64,000 bases of DNA from CANLBN01 sp034111645 (GTDB lineage: Bacteria > Pseudomonadota > Gammaproteobacteria > Pseudomonadales > Cellvibrionaceae). Numbering within the stretch: position 1 is the stretch's first letter; each line of letters opens with the position of its first letter. The DNA is taken from assembly GCA_034111645.1 (NCBI GenBank), contig JAWUWW010000020.1:1-64000 (forward strand), given 5' to 3'. Positions 55,690 to 64,000 of the stretch are shown one piece after another. The notes under the pieces are model-generated. The model was not told where the DNA came from. It did not search any database and saw nothing but the letters and a program-made list of their open reading frames with translations. A program made the position numbers and the translations under genes.

Positions 55690-56634
55690 TTAACCTTCAC
55701 CGCGTCGTGATAAGAAGCGCCTTACAAGCCCTGCAAAAATTTCTGGTTTTTCTGCGTGCAACCAATGCTCTGTATTATTAATCACTTTCACAGACGCATT
55801 GGGGAATAATGCCAATATAGTCTGCTTATGCTCGGGCAAAATATAGTTGGAGTTTTCACCTTTTATAAATAAAACAGGATTATTAAAAGGCTCAAAGCTA
55901 GTGGTATTGGCACCAATAAAATTATTATAACCAGCCTCTAAAGCGTCGAGATTAATTCGCCAACGCCAATTAGCTATCGAGCCTTCACTTTTTTTAGCTG
56001 TAGCTAAGATATTATCTGTATTTTTTTCTAAATTTTTAAGTAAAAAGCTGCGTGTGGATGCAAGTCCAACATAAGGCGCCATCAACGCATCAGCTTCGGC
56101 TCGGTTTTTAATGGTCTTTAAATCAACAGCTCGAAAAGCTGCAAAAACATCATCGTGTCGTCTGGGATAGCTAACGGGAGCAATGTCAGCAATAATTAAT
56201 CGATTAACACGTTGCGGGTGGCGCAGAGCAAGCTCCATACAGACCTTTCCACCTAAAGAATGTCCTAACAGATCAACGCAATCTAAACCAAGATAATCCA
56301 TCCAGTTGAGCATTGCTGCTGCCATTGAATGCAATGATGTCTCGCTAGTGTGTTCTGAGCGACCATGATTAGGCAAGTCGATGGCATAGATTGGAAACTC
56401 ATCTTTTAATAGGCGTGTAATCATGCCTAGGTTTTCAATTGAACCGAATAGACCATGCACAAATACAATAGGGGTAGACTCAGGATTAGATATGGAATTA
56501 GAAGCGGGACTAGATGTTGAACTCAACCCCGAGGCTATCTCTGATTCTGGATCTGATATTGAATCTGATACTGACCAATGGCGATGGAATATAGAAGAAG
56601 ACACTTCCATTTCATACTCTACATATTTGAACAA
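55690..56634 (-). CDS. Alpha/beta hydrolase (YbfF-like esterase) with acidic N-terminal insert
   Basis: Serine hydrolase. The nucleophile is S126 in LLGHSLGGK, and the oxyanion block VFVHGLFGS is at about 57-66. The conserved catalytic His block is NNTEHWLHAEKPE near the end. YbfF proteins are usually about 255 residues; this one has 314 because residues 23-53 carry a Ser/Asp/Glu/Pro-rich insert (DSISDPESEIASG, NSISNPESTP) built from near-repeats. It probably forms a loop or linker. Physiological substrate unknown. Confidence 0.9.
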   Translation of the reverse strand: MFKYVEYEMEVSSSIFHRHWSVSDSISDPESEIASGLSSTSSPASNSISNPESTPIVFVHGLFGSIENLGMITRLLKDEFPIYAIDLPNHGRSEHTSETSLHSMAAAMLNWMDYLGLDCVDLLGHSLGGKVCMELALRHPQRVNRLIIADIAPVSYPRRHDDVFAAFRAVDLKTIKNRAEADALMAPYVGLASTRSFLLKNLEKNTDNILATAKKSEGSIANWRWRINLDALEAGYNNFIGANTTSFEPFNNPVLFIKGENSNYILPEHKQTILALFPNASVKVINNTEHWLHAEKPEIFAGLVRRFLSRRGEG

Positions 56635-56692
56635 ACAGCTTGATTAATAGCTTTATAGATTGAAGGCTCAACAGTAAATTCATCTTCAGAAT

Positions 56693-57034
56693 TTAAGCAT
56701 CTGGTCTTGGTTTAGGAGGCAGTCGATTAGCGCCAGGAAAACTGGCTACATTATCTGTGGTTTTGATTTCTCTAATTTTGCCCTCGCCTTCACGCTCGAC
56801 TTCATCGATACGAATAATAGCCTGCATCGGTATAAATGAACGTTTTACGCCCGCGAATTCAAGTTTAAGCTTTTCTTCACCCGGATTAACAATCAAATTA
56901 GTGCTTTTACCAAAAACAAATTCTTCAGCCTCGATAAAGCCATACATCTCACTTTGATATATATCTTTGGCGTAAATCTCGTAAATTTCACTTTGATTAT
57001 AAAAAATTATTTTGTAAACGGGCTTATTTGACAT
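56693..57034 (-). CDS. DUF1820 family protein
   Basis: Small protein (113 residues) found beside miaB in pseudomonads. Hallmarks: PVYKIIFYNQSEIYEIYAK, MYGFIEAEEFVFG and VKRSFIPMQAIIRIDEVE. A Pro-rich tail follows. Function unknown. Confidence 0.9.
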   Translation of the reverse strand: MSNKPVYKIIFYNQSEIYEIYAKDIYQSEMYGFIEAEEFVFGKSTNLIVNPGEEKLKLEFAGVKRSFIPMQAIIRIDEVEREGEGKIREIKTTDNVASFPGANRLPPKPRPDA

Positions 57035-57651
57035 AACACACTCTGTTAAAAGACAACTCTGTTAAATATGATGTCATTAGGACAAAAAACAAGGCACAAC
57101 TATTACCTACACACATAATTATACGCCAGATTGTACATCTATTCTTGTCGGTAATCACAGCGAGTAATCATAACGATAATAATCCCTAGCTTTCACAAGA
57201 TAGTTGATACTGATAAAACTTTAATGTAAGACTATAAACATAGTGTATATATGAATCGATCAGATGTAAGCTTGAAATTAAAGTCATCACTATTATCGCC
57301 TACATTCTTCTAATTCCTTAGATTCGGGTGGACTTAGGTCAAGGCGCTAAGCCCAAGCCCGCCTGATGTGGTTAGTTTTTCTGATGCTGAAATGTCTACA
57401 GGCTTCATAAATTAAGCTTTTAACTCAGGCATTAAGATAATGGTTTGAGCTGAGATATTAAGCTTTTTACGATACATCTCAGCCTATAATCTATAATGCA
57501 TTTCATAATAGATTCACCAAATGCTATAAATATTTACAAACTCCCTCTATAATCATCTCTATTCATCTTTACCCTAATTTGTTGTGTAACAAATGACTTT
57601 ACTGGCAACTCATTCAAACTATCTCAGGCAAGCAGCCACCTTAAAAAAACT
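57035..57651. other. 617-base intergenic region with several inverted repeats
   Basis: No gene is visible between the divergent DUF1820 gene and miaB. Around 57325-57365 a G/C-rich patch carries nested short complements (CGGG...CCCG, CTTAG...CTAAG). GCTGAGAT (57449-57456) pairs with ATCTCAGC (57476-57483). ATTAAGCTTTT occurs twice (about 57411 and 57467). This could hold a small RNA or a long structured leader of miaB. Confidence 0.3.
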
Positions 57652-59016
57652 ATGACTGAAACAGCAACGCACAAAAAATTGTATATAAAAACTCACGGCT
57701 GCCAGATGAATGAATATGATTCATCGCGCATGAAGGATTTATTGGGTGAATCACATAACATGATCGTCACCGACGACCCTGAAGAAGCCGATGTACTATT
57801 AGTTAATACCTGCTCTATTCGTGAAAAAGCACAAGAGAAACTGTTCCATCAGCTAGGTCGCTGGAAAAACTTAAAGAAAAAGAACCCTAATCTTATTATT
57901 GGAGTAGGTGGCTGCGTTGCCAGCCAAGAGGGCGCTGCAATTGCCGAGCGCGCTCCATTTGTCGACCTTATTTTTGGCCCACAAACTCTTCATCGTCTAC
58001 CAGAAATGATGGATACACCAAAAGGCAACGGTGTTGTAATCGTTGATATTAGTTTTCCTGAAATTGAAAAATTTGACCATCTTCCTCAGCCAGAGGCCGA
58101 TGGCGCCTCTGCATTTGTCTCTATTATGGAAGGCTGTTCAAAATATTGTAGTTTTTGCGTCGTACCCTATACTCGTGGTGAAGAAGTTAGTCGACCAGTA
58201 ACTGACGTATTGGCTGAGATTGCCCACCTTGCTAATCAAAACGTGCGCGAAATTAATTTGCTAGGTCAGAATGTCAACGCTTATCGCGCTGCCACAGATG
58301 ATGGCCAAACAGTCGATTTAGCAGAGTTAATTAACTATGTTGCAGCTATTGATGGCATCGATCGAATTCGCTACACCACCTCGCATCCTGTCGAATTCTC
58401 AGATAGCCTAATTGATGCTTATGCAAATGTTCCTGAACTGGTCAGTCATATTCATTTACCGGTTCAAAGCGGTTCAGATCGCATTTTAATGGCAATGAAA
58501 CGCGGACATACTGTACTCGAATATAAGTCTAAACTACGTCGATTGAAAAAAATACGTCCTGATATTAGCTTCTCTTCCGATTTTATTATTGGCTTTCCAG
58601 GCGAGACAGATAAAGACTTCGAAGCTACTATGAAGCTAATTCAAGAAATGGATTTCGATATGTCATTTAGCTTTATCTATAGTGCCCGACCCGGCACTCC
58701 AGCGGCTGACTTGCCCGATGAAATTTCAGATGACGTCAAAAAACAACGCCTTAAAATTTTACAAGATAGAATTACTCAACAGTCTCAAGCAATTAGTCGG
58801 CGCATGGTTGGGAATACAGAACGCGTACTTGTTTCGGGTTATTCTAAAAAGGATCCCGGACAACTATCTGGACGTACAGAGAATAATCGTGTCGTTAACT
58901 TTCGCAGCGATAATGTCGAGCTGATTGGTAAATTTGCTGATATTTTAATTGGGGAAGCACTACCTAATTCGCTCAGAGGTGAATTAATATCGAGCGAGTT
59001 AGACCATAAATATTAG
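57652..59016 (+). CDS. miaB: tRNA-2-methylthio-N6-dimethylallyladenosine synthase
   Basis: Radical-SAM methylthiotransferase that adds a methylthio group to i6A37 of tRNA. The auxiliary cluster cysteines are C17, C54 and C88 (HGCQMNEYDS, VNTCSIRE, GGCVAS); the radical-SAM cluster is C162, C166 and C169 (EGCSKYCSFCVVPYTRG). A TRAM RNA-binding domain forms the C-terminus. Length 454 is normal. First gene of the ybeZ-ybeY-corC-lnt run. Confidence 0.98.
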   Translation: MTETATHKKLYIKTHGCQMNEYDSSRMKDLLGESHNMIVTDDPEEADVLLVNTCSIREKAQEKLFHQLGRWKNLKKKNPNLIIGVGGCVASQEGAAIAERAPFVDLIFGPQTLHRLPEMMDTPKGNGVVIVDISFPEIEKFDHLPQPEADGASAFVSIMEGCSKYCSFCVVPYTRGEEVSRPVTDVLAEIAHLANQNVREINLLGQNVNAYRAATDDGQTVDLAELINYVAAIDGIDRIRYTTSHPVEFSDSLIDAYANVPELVSHIHLPVQSGSDRILMAMKRGHTVLEYKSKLRRLKKIRPDISFSSDFIIGFPGETDKDFEATMKLIQEMDFDMSFSFIYSARPGTPAADLPDEISDDVKKQRLKILQDRITQQSQAISRRMVGNTERVLVSGYSKKDPGQLSGRTENNRVVNFRSDNVELIGKFADILIGEALPNSLRGELISSELDHKY

Positions 59017-59083
59017 ACAACATTTTTGTCAAACAATACCACCATACAAGACCACATACAAAATAAAGGATAAAATAACCGCA

Positions 59084-60112
59084 TTGACTAATACTAAATC
59101 AAAAAAAATTGCCCCTAAATCTAAAGATTATGAATTAACACTTCGTATCGACTCCCTCTCTTCGAAAGATTTGGCCAATCTTTGTGGTCAATTTCAATCG
59201 CATCTTCAACAAATTGAACAGCGCTTACAGGTAAATATTTTAAATCGCGGTAGCGATTTTATGATCAGTGGCGAACAACAATGTGTAGAAGCCGCGGACA
59301 ATATTTTGCAAGTACTAAGAGATGAGATAAATAAAGGTGATGAGGTTCTACCCGATGATGTGCATTTATTAATTCAACAATATCATCCCGATAATCAACA
59401 AGGTGATAGCTCTCAAAATGAGGGGGCTACCAGCACTCATAAAAAAACTGATTCTCTGCTGACACTTCGCACCAAGAAAGGCACAGTTAAACCACGCGGT
59501 CAAAATCAGCAAAAATATGTGCGTGCAGTCCTTACCAATGATATAAATTTTGGCATTGGTCCTGCGGGCACGGGCAAAACTTATTTAGCAGTAGCGTGTG
59601 CCGTACAAGCTATTTTAAACGACGAGATAGAACGAATTTTATTAGTTAGACCTGCGGTTGAAGCGGGTGAAAAGTTAGGTTTTTTACCCGGAGATCTTTC
59701 TCAAAAAGTAGATCCTTATCTACGACCACTCTACGATGCACTCTATGAAATGCTTGGTTTTGAAACCGTAGATAAGTTAATTGAGCGCAATGTTATAGAA
59801 GTCGCACCACTAGCTTATATGCGCGGACGTACCTTAAATAATGCTTTTGTTATTTTAGATGAAAGTCAAAATACTACACGCGAACAAATGAAAATGTTTT
59901 TAACGCGTATTGGTTTTGGCACAACAGCCGTCATTAATGGTGACCCGACACAAATCGATTTACCTCGCGGACAACCCTCGGGTCTCAAGCATGCGGCCGA
60001 GGTTTTAGAAGGCGTCGAAGGTATTAGCTTTACTCACTTTACGTCAAAAGATGTTGTTCGCCATCCACTAGTTCAAAAGATTGTCGATGCCTATGAAAGA
60101 TCTGAGGCATGA
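59084..60112 (+). CDS. ybeZ: PhoH-like ATPase YbeZ
   Basis: P-loop ATPase that works with YbeY in ribosome RNA processing. Walker A is GPAGTGKT (159-166); Walker B ILDESQNTT follows the RGRTLNNAFV block. An N-terminal KH-like domain covers about 15-85. The start codon is probably TTG; AGGA lies about 13 bases before it, so the true start is uncertain. Overlaps ybeY by four bases (ATGA). Length 342. Confidence 0.95.
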   Translation: MTNTKSKKIAPKSKDYELTLRIDSLSSKDLANLCGQFQSHLQQIEQRLQVNILNRGSDFMISGEQQCVEAADNILQVLRDEINKGDEVLPDDVHLLIQQYHPDNQQGDSSQNEGATSTHKKTDSLLTLRTKKGTVKPRGQNQQKYVRAVLTNDINFGIGPAGTGKTYLAVACAVQAILNDEIERILLVRPAVEAGEKLGFLPGDLSQKVDPYLRPLYDALYEMLGFETVDKLIERNVIEVAPLAYMRGRTLNNAFVILDESQNTTREQMKMFLTRIGFGTTAVINGDPTQIDLPRGQPSGLKHAAEVLEGVEGISFTHFTSKDVVRHPLVQKIVDAYERSEA

Positions 60113-60573
60113 GTGTAGATGAATCAACAATAGCTCAAGTAGATGTTCAAAATGCCTCTGACGCTAAATTCATTCCCACTCAAGAAAGTTTTTTTGAGTG
60201 GGTCACGATCGCTACCCGCGAGAAAAAACCCAACGCCGAAGTCAGTATCCGAATCGTCGACAAGATCGAGAGCCAGTCACTCAATAAACAATATAGAAAC
60301 ATAGATAAGCCTACTAATGTTTTATCTTTTCCTGCTGAATTTCCTAAGGGTGTCGATATTCCTTTTTTAGGTGATATCGTTATTTGCGCCCCTATTGTCG
60401 AGGCTGAAGCTAAAATACAAAATAAATTGATAGCAGCTCACTGGGCACATATGACTATTCACGGAGTGCTTCATCTTCTTGGTTACGATCATATTGAGAA
60501 TGACGAAGCAGAAATCATGGAAGCACTAGAGGTCAAATATCTTGCGCAACTAGACATTTCATCGCCTTATTAA
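60109..60573 (+). CDS. ybeY: Endoribonuclease YbeY
   Basis: Zinc metalloprotein for 16S rRNA 3'-end maturation and ribosome quality control. The metal site is H118, H122 and H128 in HGVLHLLGYDH. The conserved VLSFPAEF block and GDIVICAP are present. Length 154 is normal. Overlaps ybeZ by ATGA. Confidence 0.97.
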   Translation: MSVDESTIAQVDVQNASDAKFIPTQESFFEWVTIATREKKPNAEVSIRIVDKIESQSLNKQYRNIDKPTNVLSFPAEFPKGVDIPFLGDIVICAPIVEAEAKIQNKLIAAHWAHMTIHGVLHLLGYDHIENDEAEIMEALEVKYLAQLDISSPY

Positions 60574-60719
60574 AAACCTTCTAACTTCAGCAGCAGAAAA
60601 TTTTAGAATACTATTTAGCGCGCTATCCACTCAAATTTTCTTCACCTCAGCTCCGCACCTCATTTAAAGGCAGAGCTGACACAATCAATTAAGTAATTTT
60701 CGCAGCCAGCATTTTATTA

Positions 60720-61193
60720 TTAAAGACCTAAATCTGATAGACCTGGATGATCATCTGGTCGTCTACCTTGTGGCCAGTGAAATTTTCTATCTGACTCTGC
60801 TATTGGCATATCATTAATAGAGGCAAAGCGATTACGCATAAGACCGTCTTCATTAAATTCCCAATTTTCATTGCCATAAGAGCGAAACCAATTGCCACTA
60901 TCATCATGCCATTCATAGGCATAGCGAACCGCAATGTGATTATCGGTAAATGCCCACAACTCTTTGATGAGCCGGTAGTCTAACTCTTTAGACCATTTTG
61001 CCTCCAAAAAGGCTTGAGCTTGTTCTCGATTAGTAACAAATGTTGTGCGGTTACGCCATTTTGTATCAGTGCTATAGGCTAGGGCTACTTTAGCAGCATT
61101 ATGAGAATTCCATCCATCTTCAGCAAGGCGTACTTTTTGAATAGCCGTTTCTAAACTAAAAGGTGGTAATGGTGGTCTTGTGCTGGTTGTCAT
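60720..61193 (-). CDS. DUF1348 (NTF2-like) protein
   Basis: SnoaL/NTF2-fold protein of 157 residues. LAEDGWNSHNAAKVALAYS, WRNRTTFVTNREQAQAFL and WPQGRRPDDHPGLSDLGL identify the DUF1348 family. Homologues are often beside oxidative or transport genes and have no firm role. It stands reversed between ybeY and corC, which usually adjoin, so it was probably inserted here. No ribosome site oddity seen. Confidence 0.92.
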   Translation of the reverse strand: MTTSTRPPLPPFSLETAIQKVRLAEDGWNSHNAAKVALAYSTDTKWRNRTTFVTNREQAQAFLEAKWSKELDYRLIKELWAFTDNHIAVRYAYEWHDDSGNWFRSYGNENWEFNEDGLMRNRFASINDMPIAESDRKFHWPQGRRPDDHPGLSDLGL

Positions 61194-61619
61194 GATTTCC
61201 CCTCGTTAATTATCAAATCAATATGGTGTTTTTCAGTAAATTATCGGTCATTAAATACAGGTAGCGTTTAATTTCTATAAATATAACGCATCAAAGGTTA
61301 ACAATCGAGCCTCAAAAAGCTAATTTTGCCTTGTTGCCGGCGCCCGAAAATTGATATCCATCGTTATGGCTATCCCTTCCTAAACAGTAATACAAAATTG
61401 ATGGATTTAATCTCAACGCGCAGGCTAAGGTGCCGGTTAAAATCTGGGACTATTTACTTTAGACTTAGACTTAAGATGCCCTAGATTCGAGGGCTAGAAC
61501 GGGACGCAATAGCTTTAATATTAAGAGATTTTTTGTACTATCTAGCCTTAGAATGTTAACTTTATGGATCAATAAGCCTTTTTATAACTTATAATTAAGT
61601 AATTTTATGATTTATTGGC

Positions 61620-61681
61620 GCTATTGGTGGTAAATAATGCCTATTTCCAATATTAATAAACTTGGAAATACTCCCAATAGC
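61620..61681. repeat. Nested inverted repeats upstream of corC
   Basis: Outer arms GCTATTGG (61620-61627) and CCAATAGC (61674-61681) enclose inner arms TATTTCCAA (61642-61650) and TTGGAAATA (61662-61670). All are perfect. The single strand would fold into one long, two-part hairpin 135 bases before corC. A further GCCCT-N7-AGGGC hairpin lies at about 61480. The rest of the 61194-61816 gap shows no gene. Confidence 0.5.
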
Positions 61682-61816
61682 CGTGCCTCTGCGCCTACCT
61701 AACTTTTTACAACAGATTTAATCTATTAATTAGAGATTATCACTATAATTTTCCTAGTAGACGGGGCGCTCTGTCACTGCTAACATTTGCCTTCACTTTA
61801 CTATGAATGATTATTA

Positions 61817-62662
61817 ATGAACGACGAACCTCCAAGTAGTAATGGCCAAGATAAGTCTTGGCTTGAACGTTTGACCTCTTCATTCTCTAGCGAACCTCAA
61901 TCTCAAGAAGAACTTCTTGAGATTATTCGCGAAGCTGCCTCTAATCAAATATTAGACCAAGAAGCATTCAGTATTATTCAAGGTGCACTTGGCGTATCTG
62001 TGCTGCAAGCTCGTGAAATAATGATCCCTCGCTCGCAGATGGTGACTGTAAATGTTGACGAAACTCCTGAAGAATTTTTACCTAAGGTTATAGAGTCAGG
62101 TCACTCTCGGTTTCCTGTGATCGGTGAAAATAGTGACGATATTAAAGGCATTTTACTTGCCAAAGATGTACTCCCACTCATCTTAAAAGGCCACAAAGAT
62201 TTTACTCTTGAGTCTGTAATACGCAATGCAACTATTATCCCTGAAAGTAAACGCTTAAATGTTTTGTTACGTGAGTTTCGAGAAAATCGCTATCATATGG
62301 CACTTGTCATTGATGAATACGGTGGTATCTCAGGCTTAATAACTATTGAAGATATTTTAGAAGAAATTGTTGGTGAAATTAGCGATGAAACCGATGATGA
62401 TAACGACGACGTTTTTATTCGAAAAGTTGCCGATGATGATTATATTATTAAGGCGCTTACACCCATTGAAGACTTTAATGATTATTTTAAAAAGAATTTT
62501 AGTGACGAAGAATTTGATACCATTGGAGGTTTAGTTATGCAAAACTTTGGCCATCTGCCTAAGCGTAACGAAATAACCGAATTAAATGGTTTTTCTTTTA
62601 GAGTCCTATATTCAGATAATCGACAAATTCATTTGCTGCGATTAACACCTCCTGCAGAATAA
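61817..62662 (+). CDS. corC: CBS-domain protein CorC/YbeX
   Basis: Linked to magnesium/cobalt efflux and to ribosome maturation (YbeX). Tandem CBS domains (about 65-195; MIPRSQMVTV, HSRFPVIGE, MALVIDEYGGISGLITIEDI) precede a CorC_HlyC domain (about 205-280; DTIGGLVMQNFGHLPKRNE). No membrane segment. Length 281 is normal. Followed by lnt after 13 bases. Confidence 0.95.
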   Translation: MNDEPPSSNGQDKSWLERLTSSFSSEPQSQEELLEIIREAASNQILDQEAFSIIQGALGVSVLQAREIMIPRSQMVTVNVDETPEEFLPKVIESGHSRFPVIGENSDDIKGILLAKDVLPLILKGHKDFTLESVIRNATIIPESKRLNVLLREFRENRYHMALVIDEYGGISGLITIEDILEEIVGEISDETDDDNDDVFIRKVADDDYIIKALTPIEDFNDYFKKNFSDEEFDTIGGLVMQNFGHLPKRNEITELNGFSFRVLYSDNRQIHLLRLTPPAE

Positions 62663-62675
62663 TAATTTTATCAAT

Positions 62676-64000
62676 ATGCGCTTATTACTTTTTTTATTTT
62701 TAAGTGCATTTGCCGGTGCCTTAACAACTCTAGCAATACCACCTTTCAACTATTCATGGTTAGGATTATTAACACTCGCATTATTTGCTTACAACCTTCA
62801 CCAACAACAAAATAAAAAATTATTTTTTTTCCATGCTTTTTTATTTGGACTAGGGTTTTTTGGCTCAGGAGCTTCTTGGGTTTTTGTCAGCATTCATGAG
62901 TTTGGCTCAGCACCAATAGTTTTAGCACTGTTTATGACTGCTGCCTTTGTTACGATCATTGCAATAGCATTCGCTCTGCCTTTTATAATCCTTAGCTTTT
63001 TCAAACCATCACAATGGCGCCTACTATTAGGGTTTCCACTAATTTGGGTATTAAGTGAATGGCTCCGCAGCTGGGTACTAACGGGCTTTCCTTGGCTGTA
63101 TATTGGTTATAGCCAAATATCAACACCTTTAGCGGGCTGGGCTCCTATAGGTGGTGTTTTATTTGTCAGTCTATTAACTGCATTTACAAGCAGTATGCTT
63201 GCTAATGCTTGTGTAAAATCGAGTCAATTTAATCCGAAAATATTATCTCTAATTATTGTCATTATTTTTTGGAGCGAAGGTAACGCGCTTAAAGAAGTCG
63301 GTTGGACACAACCTGCGGGCGATGCAATAACAGTTGGTATTGTTCAACCTAATATACCTCAAGCCCTTAAATGGGATCCCGCATATCGTCTACCAACCCT
63401 AGATATCTTAACAACACTTTCTGACAAACTATGGGACAATGATTTGATTGTTTGGCCTGAAGCTGCTGTGCCTGATGTATATTTTAACTCGCAAGAATTT
63501 TTAAGCGCTATAAATCAAAAAGCGTTGGCAACAAATACGAGCTTGATTACTGGTATTCTTTATGATGACAGCGAAAAGCAAAAATATTTTAATAGCCTAT
63601 TAGGTTTAGGTAACGCTAGCGGTTTATATTCAAAACAACGCCTGGTACCCTTTGGAGAATACGTGCCATTAGAGTCACTGCTTCGGGGAGTTATAGATTT
63701 TTTCGACTTGCCTACTTCCGTTATTTCTATCGGCGAAAAAAACCAAACCGCTATTAAGATGAATCAATATTTAATAGCGAGCGCTATTTGTTATGAAATA
63801 GTTTATCCCGCGTTTGTTGCAGAGCAAGTTAAAAATACGCATCTAATAATCACCGTTAGTAACGATGCTTGGTTTGGAAAATCTATTGGGCCTTTGCAAC
63901 ATTTTCACATGGCTCGTATGCGCGCTTTAGAAACGGGGCGTTATGTTATTCGCTCAACTAACAATGGTGTCAGTGCAATCATTTCTCCTAGTGGCGAAAT
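62676..64000 (+). CDS. lnt: Apolipoprotein N-acyltransferase (3' end outside window)
   Basis: Adds the third acyl chain to lipoproteins at the outer face of the inner membrane. 441 codons are present and the frame is still open at 64000. Seven or so N-terminal helices end near 200; the nitrilase domain then has the full catalytic triad: E262 (WPEAAVP), K320 (YSKQRLVPFGEYVP) and C372 (AICYEIVYP). NDAWFGKSIGPLQHFHMAR is the signature. Probable substrates include RlpA and the OmpA lipoprotein of this window. Confidence 0.95.
   Translation, partial: MRLLLFLFLSAFAGALTTLAIPPFNYSWLGLLTLALFAYNLHQQQNKKLFFFHAFLFGLGFFGSGASWVFVSIHEFGSAPIVLALFMTAAFVTIIAIAFALPFIILSFFKPSQWRLLLGFPLIWVLSEWLRSWVLTGFPWLYIGYSQISTPLAGWAPIGGVLFVSLLTAFTSSMLANACVKSSQFNPKILSLIIVIIFWSEGNALKEVGWTQPAGDAITVGIVQPNIPQALKWDPAYRLPTLDILTTLSDKLWDNDLIVWPEAAVPDVYFNSQEFLSAINQKALATNTSLITGILYDDSEKQKYFNSLLGLGNASGLYSKQRLVPFGEYVPLESLLRGVIDFFDLPTSVISIGEKNQTAIKMNQYLIASAICYEIVYPAFVAEQVKNTHLIITVSNDAWFGKSIGPLQHFHMARMRALETGRYVIRSTNNGVSAIISPSGE

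Overview
This is a contiguous piece of an AT-rich gammaproteobacterial chromosome. Four gene orders match the Pseudomonas/Cellvibrionales type: tyrS, M23 peptidase, anmK, erpA, bactofilin, argC; then lipA-lipB-ybeD-dacA-rlpA-mltB-rodA-mrdA-rlmH-rsfS-nadD-proA; then mpl-ubiX; then DUF1820 gene, miaB, ybeZ, ybeY, corC, lnt. No phage, plasmid, CRISPR or tRNA gene was seen. Species cannot be fixed by eye; a marine member of the Cellvibrionales/Pseudomonadales is my inference.

Layout. 1-400: two tandem rRNA-type promoters firing out of the left edge, so a 16S rRNA gene probably starts just outside. 400-8250: tyrS, cell-wall peptidase, anmK, Fe-S carrier, bactofilin, argC. 8.4-13.7 kb: ClC transporter, haem genes hemJ and hemL, a sulfurtransferase and a cupin. 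13.8-14.8 kb: two small genes, each broken by one base in a homopolymer. 14.9-26.5 kb: a minus-strand cluster for lipoate synthesis, cell elongation, ribosome-linked factors, NAD and proline. 26.9-30.1 kb: a glycine-zipper protein, a small exported protein, an OmpR-type regulator and its PhoQ-like kinase, which is a pseudogene. 30.2-35.1 kb: RND exporter, ubiX, mpl. 35.6-37.7 kb: PPi-type phosphofructokinase and pyrophosphatase, each with a clear terminator. 37.8-42.2 kb: repeat protein, cysE, M15 peptidase, TfoX-C protein, htpX, Rieske protein. 42.4-46.6 kb: an accessory patch with an ATP-grasp ligase, a decayed gene, an MFS exporter with an extra C-terminal domain, and an internally deleted IS4-type transposase. 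46.6-57 kb: OmpA lipoprotein, YceI, pyruvate kinase, aminotransferase, two amino-acid/drug exporters, YjdM, sugar epimerase-like protein, ROK kinase, hydrolase, DUF1820. 57.6-64 kb: miaB-ybeZ-ybeY-corC-lnt, split by a reversed DUF1348 gene; lnt runs off the right edge.

Themes. Cell-envelope work dominates: peptidoglycan synthesis and elongation (mrdA, rodA), trimming (dacA, mltB, rlpA, M23 and M15 peptidases), recycling (anmK, mpl), bactofilin and lipoprotein acylation (lnt). Many neighbours overlap by ATGA or TAATG, suggesting translational coupling. At least four genes are visibly damaged plus one IS remnant; this is either real decay or, for the two homopolymer cases, sequencing error. I found no convincing new multi-gene system. 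The best leads are the regulator left with a broken kinase, the ATP-grasp/MFS accessory patch, and several unexplained palindromes and hairpins.
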